Assembly (NCBI GenBank): GCA_028023455.1
Contig: JAQFVV010000276.1
Span: 822,545-886,544, forward strand
Source of the DNA: Epiperipatus broadwayi
Taxonomy: Eukaryota; Onychophora; Udeonychophora; Euonychophora; Peripatidae
Length of the DNA stretch: 64,000 nucleotides
Direction: 5' to 3'
Made by a program: the position numbers and the translations under genes. This document shows positions 17,514-30,917 of the stretch, one piece after another. The first letter of the stretch is position 1; each line of letters starts with the position of its first letter. The notes beneath the pieces are model-generated. The model did no database searches and was not told the origin of the DNA. It worked only from the letters and a program-made list of their open reading frames with translations.

Positions 17514-18386
17514 GTTATAGTATGACTACTTGCACAACAAAACAAAAACACCTAATTCCCGAAAAGGATAATTTCAGCGAATATCTTTTATATTAAATGT
17601 CACTTATAGAGTTAGAATATCGTAAGTATACGATTATTTATATTTTGGTCACTTTATAAGAATGATTATTTTTATCAGTCACTTTTAATTTTAATTTAGA
17701 TATATATTCATCACTCTTTAAAGTGATAATTAGATTCATTGTAATGTAAAAATGATTTTGAAATCTAAAGAGAAATACCCAAAAAGAAGCAGTTTTCTTT
17801 ATTTGTTTAATCCGCTCATCCCAAATATTTATACTTCACTTGTTCTAATTTTGAATCTAAGATTATAACATTGAAAGGTGGATATAATAACAACTATGCT
17901 ACAAGATTCTTCAAAGTTGATTACAAAATTTAACTTTTATTAATACATTTTTTTTTTCAATAAAGAAAAAACGTCATAAAGCAATATAAATATAATATTT
18001 CAAATCCCAGCACGTTAATTTTAAAGAATAAAATGGTATTAAAAAATAAGTAAAATTATAATGTTTATAGAAATTTAGGATAAAAAAAGAAAAAAAAAGA
18101 AAAATTAAAAAATTGTCAGGTAAGTTATCTAATTTAATTCCTACGTTGTTGTTTTATTCTTTTAACAAAACAATACTTATAATTTTCTAAAGAATAACTA
18201 ACTATTCTTTATGTGCAGAAGATTAATTTTATAAAAAAAAATTCCTAAGTAAAATGAAATTCCTCGCCTTCATATGCTTATTTGTTAATATTTTAAATTT
18301 GGAAAAGACACCAAAATTGATTACTCATACAATAGATTCCAAAAGCGGAGTCACATTATTTTCATCGCGAATTGATATAACAAGTT
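17514..18386. other. AT-rich intergenic DNA, nothing recognised
   Basis: No coding or structural feature is supported here. Confidence 0.5.
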
Positions 18387-18500
18387 TTGTTTTTGTTTTT
18401 TTTTAAGTGTCATAGCATCGGCCGGGACGCGTACCCGCAACCCAGGCAACTGCCTGCAAGATCAAGGCAGTAGCGCTGACCTCTCGACCACCAATGCAAG
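18387..18500 (-). repeat. tRNA-derived SINE, family 1
   Basis: On the minus strand the body starts CTTGCATTGGTGGTCGAGAG (A-box region) and later has a B-box-like GGGTACGCGTCCC, followed by an A-rich tail (T-rich on the plus strand, 18387-18404). It matches the SINE at 56203-56307 along its length. ACAAGTT at 18380-18386 and 18501-18507 is a likely target-site duplication. Several substitutions separate it from the 56-kb copy. Confidence 0.8.
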
Positions 18501-18507
18501 ACAAGTT

Positions 18508-19591
18508 GTAATAAATATTTTTAAAACCAAAATTGAGTGATATTTATAAATTATCAAAAGTCATAAATAAAAAATAATTGAATGGTTTCTTGTTTGGGAA
18601 TTCATAAAAGATTCGACTATTTGAGATGGCATATTTGAAGTCACGATTTATCAATCTTGAACTCCAAATTCTGCCAATTTATCATTGCAATAATCAACAC
18701 AACATCATAAAATCACATTATAAAGTAAAACTTTAAATGCTAATTTATTTTACTCTTTGTAAAACTCTGGTGATATGATTCTGCTTTAGAAAAGAGTACT
18801 AACGTAAACTGACCAAATATTAACAATTATAATACCATTTGCTTAATTATCCCAACTTGCCATAACATAAAACTTAACAATCATCATAGTTGAATGATTA
18901 TTAAAAACTTTTTCAATACTAGTACAATAATAATATTAAAAATAAAAGGTATACTGTATTTTGAAAAGAGTTTTTTATTTCTTTTATCGTCATTTTATTA
19001 TTTTCAACATCTTACAGCTAATGTCTGTGAGCAACATAGGATGTTGCTGGTGGCGATTAATCACAATAAAACAATTCAAATATATGAGAAAGCAATCTAA
19101 ATTACTCCACTATATTGAAAAATTACTGATTAAACAGAATTTAATTTGTGTACAATTTAATAGCACCTAATAGTCATAACTTTGATATATGCAATCGCTT
19201 AAGAGTGTAGCATTTAGCACATTGATTTTGGTCACTGAATAGTATAAAGAATAAAAATAGTGACTATCACTTTGTGTGTTCCAGTTTTCCACATCTTACT
19301 TATAATCACAGGGTGTAAGAATAACATCCATGTGCAAATCAAGCGCCAAAATAATTTACTCAGAGGTACTGTGGAAAAAATAAACAATTGGTCATTACGA
19401 TTGAGACAAGAAATGGTCTATTAATATATATATATATATATATATATCTTAAATGACTATAAAGGGTTTGGTAAAGGAAAGTTATTACATGCATATAAAA
19501 ATCAATATTTTATAGAATAACTTTTATAATAATATTAATTTTAAAAGTTTTTTTTCTTTTAGAAGTTGAGTCTATAATATAATTTCAACTC
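18508..19591. other. AT-rich intergenic DNA, nothing recognised
   Basis: Two overlapping 68-69-codon frames near 18894-19170 have no recognisable motif. A short TA run is present at about 19422-19447. Confidence 0.45.
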
Positions 19592-19603
19592 AAAGAGCAA
19601 AAA

Positions 19604-19710
19604 CTGTCAAGCGTTGGTGGCCTAGTGGTTAGCATAGCTGCCTTCCAAGCAGCTGGCCTGGGTTTGGCCTGGGTTCACATCCAGGTCAACACATTTGATA
19701 TATGAAAAAA
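19604..19710 (+). repeat. tRNA-derived SINE, family 2
   Basis: The body has an A-box-like TGGCCTAGTGGTTAGCA and a B-box-like GGGTTCACATCC, then a short spacer and an A-rich tail. It is flanked by the 12-bp duplication AAAGAGCAAAAA at 19592-19603 and 19711-19722. The head resembles a different tRNA from the family at 18.4 and 56.2 kb. The intact duplication points to LINE-mediated insertion. Confidence 0.8.
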
Positions 19711-19722
19711 AAAGAGCAAAAA

Positions 19723-21213
19723 TCTTTCTGCTTTGTTCTGTTTTCTTGAGAAATTAACCATGATAATTTTATCAAAATAATAGACTAATAGTTGAAACGT
19801 AATGATGATTAATAACCAAAAGTGAGAGATTGAACTTCGATTCAAGATCACTTCGCTCCTCAATCATCACTTCATTGCTGAATTAAAATACATGGATCTG
19901 CTATTTTATTCATTAGAAAGACTTTCTGTATATTTTGATAGTTTATATGTAATTAAAAGCAAATGCTGGAGATTTTGTGTAAATTTTATAGTCAAATCGG
20001 TCATATTTTTATCCTACTGTTGTTTTGTGCCACATTTTGAAATTAGTTTGTTATTTACCAAAATGTATTTATATGATGCAGCTTCTAAATAATAAAATGA
20101 GAAAAAATGTTATTAGAACAGGTGAAAACATGATGATATTTGAAATGAAAATTAGTTTAACCAATAATATAGATAACCCTAACTTTGTTTTCTGTTTTTG
20201 TATTAGTTGACTTTGGGGTTGTTTGTAAATAGCTTATGTATCAGAAATTAAAATGTAATATAGACTTAAATTGTAAAATTGTTAATTTAATCCACAAAGA
20301 GCTAAAAGCAAAGTCTAAATCGTCTTGGCTTCTACATTTATAGCACGTTGATGATTTAGTATGTTTTTCTATTCAAAATGTAATCCACATTATGTGGTTT
20401 ATGTTTTGAATACCTTATTTAAAGACTGCTTTAGTAATTAATACTCAAGAACTCACATCTCATAACAGGAAGCGATGAGAGAAAAATCGTTAGGAACTTA
20501 GTATGCATCGTTTTCAACTTAAGAATGTGAGCCAGTTTAAATAGTCTAATAGCATTTTAAATAGAAAGATAGATTCAAGCCTTAAGGTGCAGCAAAAAGT
20601 GGATTGTATCTGGTTTCAATAACTTAAAAAACAAAGTACTTCATCATAAAGATATGACTAAAGTAAGTTAAATTTATTATATAGAAGGTTTTTATTTTAC
20701 CTAATTTATTATACAGAAGTGACATTTAAACTTCTTAACAACATAACATAAAGGCTTCTGAAAAAAAATTTAAAGCTTCTTAATAATCTAAAAATATAAT
20801 GGCAGTATCATAAGACCTATCAGTAAGATTTTCAACTCTCTATATTTGATACAATAGTATCTATTATTGTAAAATTACATCTAAGATTTTCTAAAACAGT
20901 ATTTCACTGTGAACCTGAACATGGCTTTTGCAGAATAGAACAGTGTCTGTATTATAAAGATTAACTCAAAGTCATTTTAAGAAAGTGCAATATTGACTTC
21001 ATTCCTTCACAACATATGGCTGAAGATCGAATATAATGGATTCTGCAATTAGACAAGGTATTGAAATCTTTCAGGAAAAAGTTTGCTGCAGAATATTTAA
21101 AAAATAGTTTCTTAAAATACCAAATAAATAGAATAATGTTTCATCATATTTTATATAAGGATGTATTTGTTTTTCAATGATTGGTTTGTATAATTATCAC
21201 AACTCATTTTTAT
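19723..21213. other. AT-rich intergenic DNA, nothing firmly recognised
   Basis: Short frames occur but have no convincing motif. A string HVDDLVCF appears around 20.35 kb and recalls the catalytic block of a reverse transcriptase, but its surroundings do not support one. Confidence 0.4.
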
Positions 21214-21396
21214 GTTGTGTTGTTGTTGTTGTTGTTGTTGTTATTGTTGTTTTTGTTGTTGTTGTTGTTGTTATTATTATTATTATTACTGCTGCTGCTG
21301 CTACTGTTACTGCTGCTGCTGCTACTACTGCTGCTACTACTGCTACTAGTACTACTACTGATACTGCTATTGCTACTGCTACTGCTGCTGCTGTGG
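21214..21396. repeat. Compound trinucleotide repeat (TTG/TTA/CTG/CTA)n
   Basis: About 60 trinucleotides that switch between TTG, TTA, CTG and CTA classes. It reads as poly-Leu or Val/Ala/Thr runs depending on frame, with no other coding sign. Confidence 0.9.
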
Positions 21397-21707
21397 TTTT
21401 TATTATGATTATTTTTGCCTTTGTATTTTCTTTTGAACTTGAAATAGCTGCCCTTGTTTGTGAGTGACAGTTGGTAATGATGATTATTAAAAATAATTCA
21501 TGTTAATTTGCTTAATAAATTTAATATAAAATTGGTAGTCTACATTAATAATTGTGCTAAAAATATTATCTAGATTAATGAATTGAATGAAATCTTTCTT
21601 TTTAATATTTTTCTATATATTACATATATATTTTATTTTAACAGCTGGAGTCACCTCTTTTGATAAAATGCCCATTTGAGCATTAGAAACGAACTTCATG
21701 ACGAATC

Positions 21708-21965
21708 ATGGTTAATTTGAAAAAATCCAAAAGTAAATCTGTAAAAGCAAAATCTTATCATCGTAGCACTACAACTGCTACTAGACGTCATTATCGTCCT
21801 ACAACAGAAAAGCAATCAATTAGTCTAGGGAAGAAAAAAAATCATTTGCCTAGTAATGATGTTCACTTCCATCTAAGCAGTATTCATGCTGTGTTGGTTT
21901 TAGGAGCTTTTGCTGCATTTGTCAGCATTCAAACGGTTATTCTTCTTAATCTTTTCATTTATTAA
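21708..21965 (+). CDS. Candidate small tail-anchored membrane protein (85 aa), single exon
   Basis: I do not recognise the family. Residues 1-50 are polar and strongly basic (many Lys, Arg, Ser, Thr), and residues about 61-84 form one hydrophobic segment ending at the C-terminus. That layout suggests a tail-anchored protein with a cytosolic N-terminus. The ATG has A at -3 and G at +4, a strong eukaryotic start context, and upstream in-frame stops rule out a longer frame. The ORF lies in an exon-like interval: a pyrimidine-rich acceptor ending ACAG at 21644, and a donor CAG|GTAATT after 21975, ten bases past the stop. Composition is less AT-biased than the noise frames around it. It could still be a chance frame in a non-coding exon. 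Confidence 0.45.
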   Translation: MVNLKKSKSKSVKAKSYHRSTTTATRRHYRPTTEKQSISLGKKKNHLPSNDVHFHLSSIHAVLVLGAFAAFVSIQTVILLNLFIY

Positions 21966-21975
21966 CTTTATCAGG

Positions 21976-24299
21976 TAATTGCTATTTTTTTAAAAAAAAA
22001 CAAACAAATGATATAGGAATTTTAATAGAAATAGTAAATAGTTATTAGTTCCAAGCTTGAATTTGTCTTCTTATGTTTTGTCTATTTGTGCATCGTTTGT
22101 AAATAGCCAAAAGTTTAATAAGATATTTGAAATTTTGTAAATTCATACCAAAATATTTGATTCTAAAATAAAGTACTTGCATCTATGGAAAAACTTAACT
22201 TGCATTTAAACATTAGTGTATTAGCAAAATAATATGAAAATTATCAAATGATATTAATAATATGTGTGCCATTCTGACGGTTCCATCCTCACGCTTTACT
22301 TGCCAGTACTTCAGATTTGCTCACATATAAGCATTTGAGTCGTAGGAATAAAAGGATTCCTTTTATTCATGCATAAATACTATATCTTGTATTGGTGAGA
22401 AAGTATTCATTTATTATTAACACTTGCAAAGCGTATGCACAATTAGCTTAAAAAGGCTGATATTTGAATGTATATATTTAAATAATGTAATACTATACAT
22501 ATATAACTCATGCATAGTTTCTATTTAATCATGTATTTAATTGGTATTAATAATAAAAATTTACCTTAAGAGCAGAATGGATGCACAGAGGTTCATATAG
22601 AAAAATGATCTAAAATGCAATTTTATATTTTAACTTATGCTAAGACTATGAGTTGGAAGTTTTTTCTGATCAGAAATAAGCTTAGTGTTTTCTACAGGTA
22701 AACATTCCATAGAGAAGCCTGTTAAACTTCTAAAACTGTTAGCAAAATATTATTAGCTAGAAAGTAAACTGTTTTAGGTTAATGTGAATTAATCAAATTA
22801 ATATGAATATGTAATCTACAAAATTAAAAATAATGTGTAATATGATATGCCACCAACCATTGAAAAAGAGGTATATTTTATAACTCCGATTACTGTAATG
22901 GTTTATTATGCCTTTTTAAAGTAATAGAAATAAATAATTCAAAATACTAAAGTATTTAAAAACATGTCCAAAAGTTATTTTATTATTTTAATAAAATCAG
23001 AAAAAAATCATTAACACAAACCTGAACTATGTAAAATGGTTATAATTTGTATAACTTTGTCCGAAAGTAAAGTATAGAGGCTTAATTTATTCTATCCTCT
23101 ATTGATATTTTATAAGTTTTGTTATCTGTTAAACTTATTATAAATCTAAAAAGAATATATATTTGAACAAACATGCAGAGAAAAATTAAAAACTTATTTC
23201 ATGTTATTTAATGGAAGGTAAATTTTACTGACAAAAAAGTTGACAATAAAATCTTTTTTAAAAAAAAAACTTTATTCTATTGAGACAATTCACTGCAAAA
23301 ATAATCTTAAAATCTTTAAACATTATTTTAAAATCTACAATGAACCTGAAATTTAAAAAAAGTCTTGTTTCTGCTACAATGAAAAAGCACTCGACTACCA
23401 AAACGGTAATAATATGTATATTGAACCCTACCGTTTAATGGTACTGTTTTTTGTCCAATGCCTATCAATATACCGATTCACGGTCCGTCTATTTGTTTAC
23501 ATAATATTACAATAAAAGATTTTTTTATTTTTAACCAGTATTTTGTTTTTTCGGTCGTCTTTTTGGTTTACATAAAAAGTCATAGAGTTGTTTTTTTTTA
23601 TATTAACAAACACTTTGTTGTTTTTAGATGGTAGAGGGGGATTTGGGTTGCTTTTAAAATTATCTTTTTTTATGTTTTTTGTTTTTTTTTTTTTGCTGAA
23701 AGACTTAAACAATGCGGTACTTTTGAATAACTCAACACTAGCTTTCAGGAGGGTGGAGGGGAGAGGTTGTTTTGATTTTGAATTGTCGTCTTTTTTTAAA
23801 AAAAATTTATTATGAGAGTTTTCTTCAAATATTTATTTAAACTACAGAAACCTTTATAGGATAGCGATAGCGAAAAGTTTTTCTTTACTATTGTAGTGTC
23901 AGCCATTAGTTAAGGACATTAAAACGGTATATTGATGTGCATTGTATGAAAAACAATGCCTTCAAGCGGTGTGGTTCAGTATACATTAAAAACAAATACA
24001 AACTAAAACAACCCATTTTTTACAATTTTTTAAATATCCATTCTGTTATTAAAGATCAAATAAATACATGATTACATAAATATTATATAAGAATTATATC
24101 AATTTATATAATCATTAGCAGTTACTATAAACGAGTATCAAAAATTTTTAAAACTTACTCAAGAGATGAGTTTTCCGATTGTTTATATAAATTAATCTGT
24201 GAATCACAAATATACCCACCTATAATATATACTAATGCATGTTTCGTTTATATTATGTTTTACAATTCTGCTATTTAACCTCTACTCTAAACTTTTTTT
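21976..24299. other. AT-rich DNA, nothing recognised
   Basis: Possibly intronic or 3' flanking sequence of the exon at 21.6-22.0 kb. Frames at 23497-23815 on both strands come from poly-T/poly-A runs. No transposon feature is visible. Confidence 0.45.
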
Positions 24300-24750
24300 T
24301 CTGAAATACTTCCAACACCTGATGTCTAGCTGTAGTTCTCTAATGTACATTATTTACTTATACTGCTTCCTAATAAATATAATCAACACTGCATTTAGTT
24401 AGACTGTCTGAAATACTTCTTAAAACATTAATCAGATCTATATCATCCACAAAAACCATGCCCATGTTCCCATAGAACATCCTTTTAAAAAAAGCTTGTA
24501 TTATTCATTTGTTTTAACTATCCAATTCAAAGTCTATTCAATCCAAAGAATGTGTTATTTTACAGTAGTAAACTCTATAGTATCACATCCAGAAAGTTGA
24601 AGAATATATTGATTAGTTTTATAATCTTGTCATTGTATTTTTTAAATTTTGAGGGTATTGTCAAATAAATCTTTTCTAATGCCTAAGCTGTCTTTTAACT
24701 TGAAAATTTTTCCTTCTGGTATGCTTCAATACCATATTTAATTATAGCTC
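24300..24750 (-). pseudogene. LINE C-terminal remnant, copy 1 (antisense)
   Basis: On the minus strand, broken frames show a diverged version of the domain read in the next entry (GQLKQMNNTSF..., then KDVLWEHGHG... in the equivalent place). The two copies align along most of their length, including the flanks of the coding part. This is the region after the reverse transcriptase of a non-LTR retrotransposon. Many stops and frame changes are present. Confidence 0.55.
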
Positions 24751-25330
24751 TATAATGTGTTTTATTTTTTACTACATCTTCTTAATAAACATAATTAATA
24801 TTGCATTTCTTTAAAATCCTTTTAAAATAATCCTTAAAACATAAATGAAGTTTATATCTACCATGAAGATCATGCTCATGTTTTTCATAGAACATTCTTT
24901 TAAGAAATCTTGTATTAGTCATTTGTTTTGTATATCCAATCCTATGAATATGACCTTTATAGTAATAAATTCTATAGGATCATGTCCAGAAATTTGAAGA
25001 ATACATTGACTGATTTTATGATCTTGTTATTCTAATTTTAAATTATAGGGGCATTCTTAAAGAAAATTTTTCTAATGCCTTTACTGCATCGATATAATGT
25101 CCAAGTCTTACATCCATACAATAAATTGGAGAAAATAAGAGCTCTATATACAGTTAACTTAGCTTTAGTAATTATTTTTCTGTCTTAAAATACAGCATCT
25201 TTTAATTAACTTGTTAAAAGCAACATCAACACATTGGAGTCTGTGCTTTTTCTCAACAATTAAGGCCACTTTCCAACTTATAACATTATCAACATGTTTA
25301 CATTGATTTATACTTTAAAAATGCATAAAA
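24751..25330 (-). pseudogene. LINE C-terminal remnant, copy 2 (antisense)
   Basis: Reading the minus strand from about 25330, the frame AKLTVYRALIFSNLLYGCKT is the widespread LINE block following the reverse transcriptase (usual form ...VYKAVVLSTLLYGSETW). Further on, GYTKQMTNTRFLKRMFYEKH and RYKLHLCFKDYFKRILKKCN match the usual R-LPK-hydrophobic-GEL and RYKD-LK-L-NI order. The order, spacing and strand are therefore those of a LINE tail. Frameshifts and stops show it is dead, and no reverse-transcriptase catalytic block remains beside it. Confidence 0.75.
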
Positions 25331-25461
25331 TATTGCATAGATTATTTAGGGCATTTAACATACAAAAAAAATATTTTATTTATTCAAAAAATAAAAATTG
25401 TAATCATACTTAAAAAAGTGTACAAAATCGTAGGATTATATATATATAAATACAACTTCTA

Positions 25462-25961
25462 NNNNNNNNNNNNNNNNNNNNNNNNNNNNNNNNNNNNNNN
25501 NNNNNNNNNNNNNNNNNNNNNNNNNNNNNNNNNNNNNNNNNNNNNNNNNNNNNNNNNNNNNNNNNNNNNNNNNNNNNNNNNNNNNNNNNNNNNNNNNNNN
25601 NNNNNNNNNNNNNNNNNNNNNNNNNNNNNNNNNNNNNNNNNNNNNNNNNNNNNNNNNNNNNNNNNNNNNNNNNNNNNNNNNNNNNNNNNNNNNNNNNNNN
25701 NNNNNNNNNNNNNNNNNNNNNNNNNNNNNNNNNNNNNNNNNNNNNNNNNNNNNNNNNNNNNNNNNNNNNNNNNNNNNNNNNNNNNNNNNNNNNNNNNNNN
25801 NNNNNNNNNNNNNNNNNNNNNNNNNNNNNNNNNNNNNNNNNNNNNNNNNNNNNNNNNNNNNNNNNNNNNNNNNNNNNNNNNNNNNNNNNNNNNNNNNNNN
25901 NNNNNNNNNNNNNNNNNNNNNNNNNNNNNNNNNNNNNNNNNNNNNNNNNNNNNNNNNNNNN
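25462..25961. other. Assembly gap (500 N)
   Basis: Exactly 500 N, probably a fixed-size placeholder, bordered by TA-rich sequence on both sides. The true length is unknown, and frames crossing it are artefacts. Confidence 0.99.
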
Positions 25962-26000
25962 ATATATATATATATTGTACATATACATACAGTATTCAAT

Positions 26001-26035
<35 letters not shown>

Positions 26036-29000
26036 TTATTCTTTTATACATACAGAGATTTATATGTATATATTTATTATTATGAATAAGCAGTTCTTTT
26101 TATGATTATTATATAATTTTTTATTATTAAATAATATGTGTTAAATTTATTTAACTTTCATTTTGTTAAAAGAGAGTAAATCAGAAAGGTGTAAAATAAA
26201 ATTGTTAGATTAGGAGATAAAAATTGTACACGTGTGAAACAATGAATAGATCTGTACAAACACAAAGATGCTTTTACACTTATTTCTGATGGCTATAGAT
26301 CACCAGCTTTGTTGTTATCTGTATCTTAAAATTATTTTTACAAAAGAGGTGCTTTGATGTAGTAATGATAGCATCAATTTTAAGTCAAACTTGTGAAGCT
26401 TTGATTTTTTTTTTAAGATAAAGATTTCCAGATGTTTTTCGCGATATAAACGATTAAAACAATTTTTTTAGGCAGTTAATCATAAATTTTTTTAAGAGTC
26501 AGTAATAAATTTCTTTAGAGAGATGATCAGTTAAATTATTATTATTATTTTGAGACTCAACTCAGTCGGTCCTTCCTTGTTATAATTCTTAAGCAGAAAT
26601 GTAAGCTCGAATTTTTTTTTAAAAAAAAAAGAGAGTGAACGCTTTAATTCTTTTTTCTCACTCTTTGAAAGTTGAAAAAAAAAAAGAGCAAATGAAATGT
26701 GCGTTTATATAAAGCAATTTTCAAGCAATATTAAAGAATAGGAGAGAAATGGAACAAGATTGAATTTATTATAAGTTAGTAATAATTATAAAAATGATAT
26801 TAACATATTTGGTTATGCATAATATGCCTCTGCATTGCTAAACCATTTTTTCTGCTTCCTGATTAATACAGAATGAGTCAAAATCGCTGATCTGTCTATG
26901 AAATCATGTATCCAGTAATAACCAACAAAATGATAAATTTTGAAGCCAACCACGCAAGCTATATGGAATGCTTTGTTACTAGTTCATGTCTTATTAAGAG
27001 CTCACTGCCCTCGAACCAATGGAGAAGGGGAAATAGGAGGAAAAGAAAATTTAAAACAGCTATGTAGAACCAAGTTTGAAGCCATAAATCAAATTTTTGT
27101 TGATTTACCTCAATCATCTAAAGTGTCAACAGCAATTATTTTTTTAAAGGAGAGAGACAAGCAAATCCACCGGTACCTACTTATTCAAAGTACTTATAAT
27201 AACTTTTTTTTTTAAATGGTAGAGGGAAGCCAATCAACAGTGAATAATAAGGAAATTGAAGAAACAGGCAAAGTCAATTGATTCAGCATTATCTCAAAAG
27301 TATCTGCAATAACTTTCTTTTTTTTTGTGTGTGTGTTGGTGAGCAAAGAAAAGCAGTCTAAAATTCAAATTCAGGACATTAATAAGAAGTAAAAAGTATA
27401 CGGGTAAATATGAACTTTCTTTAACCGATTTTATTCTTTTACTTATTAAAAGTAAACCTTAATTTACTGGTCAAAGCAATTTTCTTTTTTGATACAGAAG
27501 CATTAAAGACTTGTTTATCTATGGTTGTTTGCAATATCTCACAACATAGCACAAACATAGTTTAAATCTTTAAACTTAAATTTTTCATTATTTTATTATT
27601 ATATATTGTAATGTTGAAATGTTTTTTTTTTTTTAATTGTTCTTCAGATGTTAATGATAATGAGCAACCTATAGATATATGCATTTATAATGTTTTTTTA
27701 CTTTTATTTTATCTTGTTGCATATTAAAAAATTAATATATGTATTTTATTTTCTTTCGCTATAAGGTTGCAAAAGAGAAAAAATATTTTTATATATGTAA
27801 TTTATGGGTATACATTTTAAACATATATGTTAACATTACCGAATGCGTGAATGTGTAACTGTTTATCCAAACACATCAAAGAATAGGTTATATGTGATTA
27901 GTTTAAAATGTAAATTAAAAAGTAGGGCATTACATTTGAATGGAAATGAAATGACATATACAAGTTACACCTGAAATTCATTTTATGATATGATGAGTAA
28001 GAAAAGTCTTAAATAAGCATTTATAGAATATGTATTTTTTTTTTTAATATTAATTTAAGTCAGCTTATTTTGAGATATCAAAAAAGGGTGACAAACCTAT
28101 ATATTAAGTTTATTTGCTTATACTTATATGAATTTTTATATTAATAAACCATTTATTTAATTGTCGATTTAACTGTAAAGAAGGAAAGAAAGAGTAGTAG
28201 TGTTAATAAAATATAATTATATATCTTAATTGGTTTCCGAGTTATTATTAAGAATATTGTGTTTTGTTTTGTTTTTCTTTTTTCTTAAACCTATCATTTT
28301 AAATCAGCATCATTGCTCGCAGTTATTAAGTATTACCATTTATATATATTGAGCAATCACTTGCAAATATTAAGCGTCCGCAAAATAATAGGTAAACTAG
28401 AATGTTGATATTTAAGTATTTAAGGATTATGCGAGAATAGCTAAATTTTGATAATTATAGTTCAACATAGAAAGCTAAAATTGTGTTGCGTCCATGAATT
28501 TAGATCATCCTCATCAAAGATGGATATCATGTTATTAGTTAAAAACGTTTCAAATAATACTATATAAAAGTTATAATCGCCATCAATCATCATTAATAAA
28601 TTATAATCATTAAATTTAACGTTTAGCGTAATGAATATATTTTAGTAAATAGGGGTTTATATAAAATTGAATATTATGCAAAGAGATTCCTGATGATCAA
28701 TCATCACCATTAGTATTATTAAATCCCAGTATGAAATATGATAATTTTAATAGATGCCTATAAGTTTATAAAGATGAATTTATTGTTGTGAGTTTATTGA
28801 TAAGCCATGGCTGGTATCATCATCACTATTATAATCATTATTATGACATTACTATTATTATCATTATTATGATATTATTATCATCATCATCATTATTATT
28901 TATCGTGATAAATAATTTAGTTAAGTGGCCATCAATATCAATAATGGTCTTCACATGCTTGTTTGGAAGCCATTAATAGGATTATACATGTCTGTTCATC

Positions 29001-30225
29001 AATATACGCTAATGAGCTAGCAATGTCTATAAGAATCTTTGATCTATAGTATAAACTTTGGTAATATTGGGATCTTGTAATTTTATCAATATAGATAAAA
29101 TGCATAAATGTCATTTTTGTTCAATAGTCATCCAAGTCATGTGTAATAAATATGTACTGAATGAGTTTGAACTCAAGTACACTATAAATAGATACTTATC
29201 TAGATTGAAAACAATCTAGTGGCGCTCATGGGAAAACACATGTACTTAGCTAAACTGAATAAAGAGTGATATCATCCCTTTCCAACTTCATAATATTAGT
29301 TTTATAAAATATATTTTTTATATAAGTTGTCATGAATAGCACCCGTGTGTGCATATGACCATGAATGGTCTTATATATTTGGAAAGAAGGATAGAAGGAT
29401 TCTTTGTTAGAAGAATCTAGTATTGGAGATAAACATAAGGCACTCCAGGAATCTCACAGTGGGTACTTTTATTCAGTTGCTATGTTTAATATTATTTTTA
29501 TTAGATGACAATGTCCAGTATGTTTTACTGTTTAAATGACTGCCCCAATATATAAATAAATACCAAGAATCTTTAATGCTGATATTTTCTTTGTCTATGC
29601 TATGATGAATTGAAATAGCTACAAATTATAATTACAAATACATATCTTTTATATTAATTTAATAATTACAAATACATATTTATATTAATTTATAAAATAT
29701 TGTTACAAATGGCAATTAAAAATAATTGTTACAATATATATATATAAATTACAACTTCTATAATTTTTGTGAAGAGAAAAAAGCATTTTTAAATCGATTC
29801 AATAAATTTAAATATAATCCTTTATTAATAGTTTTAAAAAGGTTAACCAATAGTCATCATACATGTATTTGTTTACAAATTTTCCAGTAATGAAAGAAGG
29901 CTTTTCATGATTACAGAGTACAGGACTGTCTAGAAATTGATTTCCAATTTTAATTATATAAATTTTATTGGAAAGAAAATATTGTAGTTAGTTTGAGATG
30001 GAATTAAATACAAAACAACACCTTGGCAACCATTAAGTAAATAAAGTGAAAGTTAAATCCTATCTATTGTCTTTATTTTAGCATATTATTTTATATAAGT
30101 ATAAAATATACACCTTATTTTAACCACTTTATTGCAAAACTATTTTATACAATCTGATGTTTCAACTATCATGAATCTTTTTCAGAGTAAATGATACAAT
30201 AACAAGTAAAATAAATAAAAAAGGC
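25962..30225. other. AT-rich intergenic DNA with one unrecognised 91-codon frame
   Basis: A plus-strand frame at 26940-27215 has fairly balanced composition in its first half (includes HCPRTNGEGEIGGKEN) but no motif I recognise, and it ends in a poly-Phe run. Poly-A lies at 26005-26030 and ATT/ATC runs near 28840-28900. A 30-bp imperfect tandem duplication sits near 29628-29692. No gene is supported. Confidence 0.4.
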
Positions 30226-30575
30226 TAATGGCTTTATTGTTTGGGAGGTTTATAAGAAGTTTAAGATCTTCTAGCACAAGAAATAGATCCTGGGGCCTTC
30301 TGATCTCAAGTCAAACATTCTATGTTTTCCAAACTATATAAGACATAAAACACGTGGCTTTTTTGCTTGGAAGTTTGTCCTGAGATCTTCCAATTCCAAA
30401 TCAGATTCCCTATCACTGTGTCAAACCATACAGAGTTAATTTGCTAATGGTTTTATTACTACAGAGTTTATAAGAAGTTTGAGCACCAGAACTGTGAGTA
30501 CCAGAATCAATTACAGGATCTTACAATCCCAAGTCGGACACTCGACCAACTGTGCCAAACTGTGAAAGGCATAAC
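30226..30575 (-). repeat. Tandem array of three diverged tRNA-like SINE units
   Basis: Three units (about 30226-30345, 30346-30435 and 30436-30575) share an ordered set of landmarks. On the minus strand each begins with a tRNA-like head; the best preserved is TTTGGCACAGTTGGTCGAGT in the right-hand unit. An anticodon-arm-like segment follows, then a tail containing CTTCTTATAAAC. All are heavily diverged, so the array is old. Confidence 0.55.
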
Positions 30576-30917
30576 TGAATAAGTAAGATGATACAATAAT
30601 TGAATGAATAATTGAATTAAATAAAGTAGAACAAAATAGAATAACACAAATAGAATAATGAAATGAGTAATTTAAAGCAAATGGAACAAAATTGAATAAT
30701 AATCAAATAAAATAAATTACTCCAGATAATATAAAATAAATAAACAAAATTAAATTGAAATATAAAATATATGCAGATTACACACGTATATCCCTGTATA
30801 TATCTGTTTATATATATATAGAGTTACAAAAAAATTAAGTCAGATGTCACATGATCTAATTTAATAAGCTTGCATTTACAAATGTTATACATAGAGCTCT
30901 ATATAATATATATATAT

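Noticed and set aside
18387-19710. SINE heads as functional tRNA genes
   Set aside because: A and B boxes are present, but the acceptor stems do not pair. A-rich tails and target duplications show they are SINEs.
20330-20400. HVDDLVCF resembling a reverse-transcriptase catalytic motif
   Set aside because: No other reverse-transcriptase block is found within 1 kb in any frame, and the motif is short enough to occur by chance.
25410-26089. Frames of 187-223 codons crossing the N gap
   Set aside because: They consist mostly of unknown bases and are artefacts.
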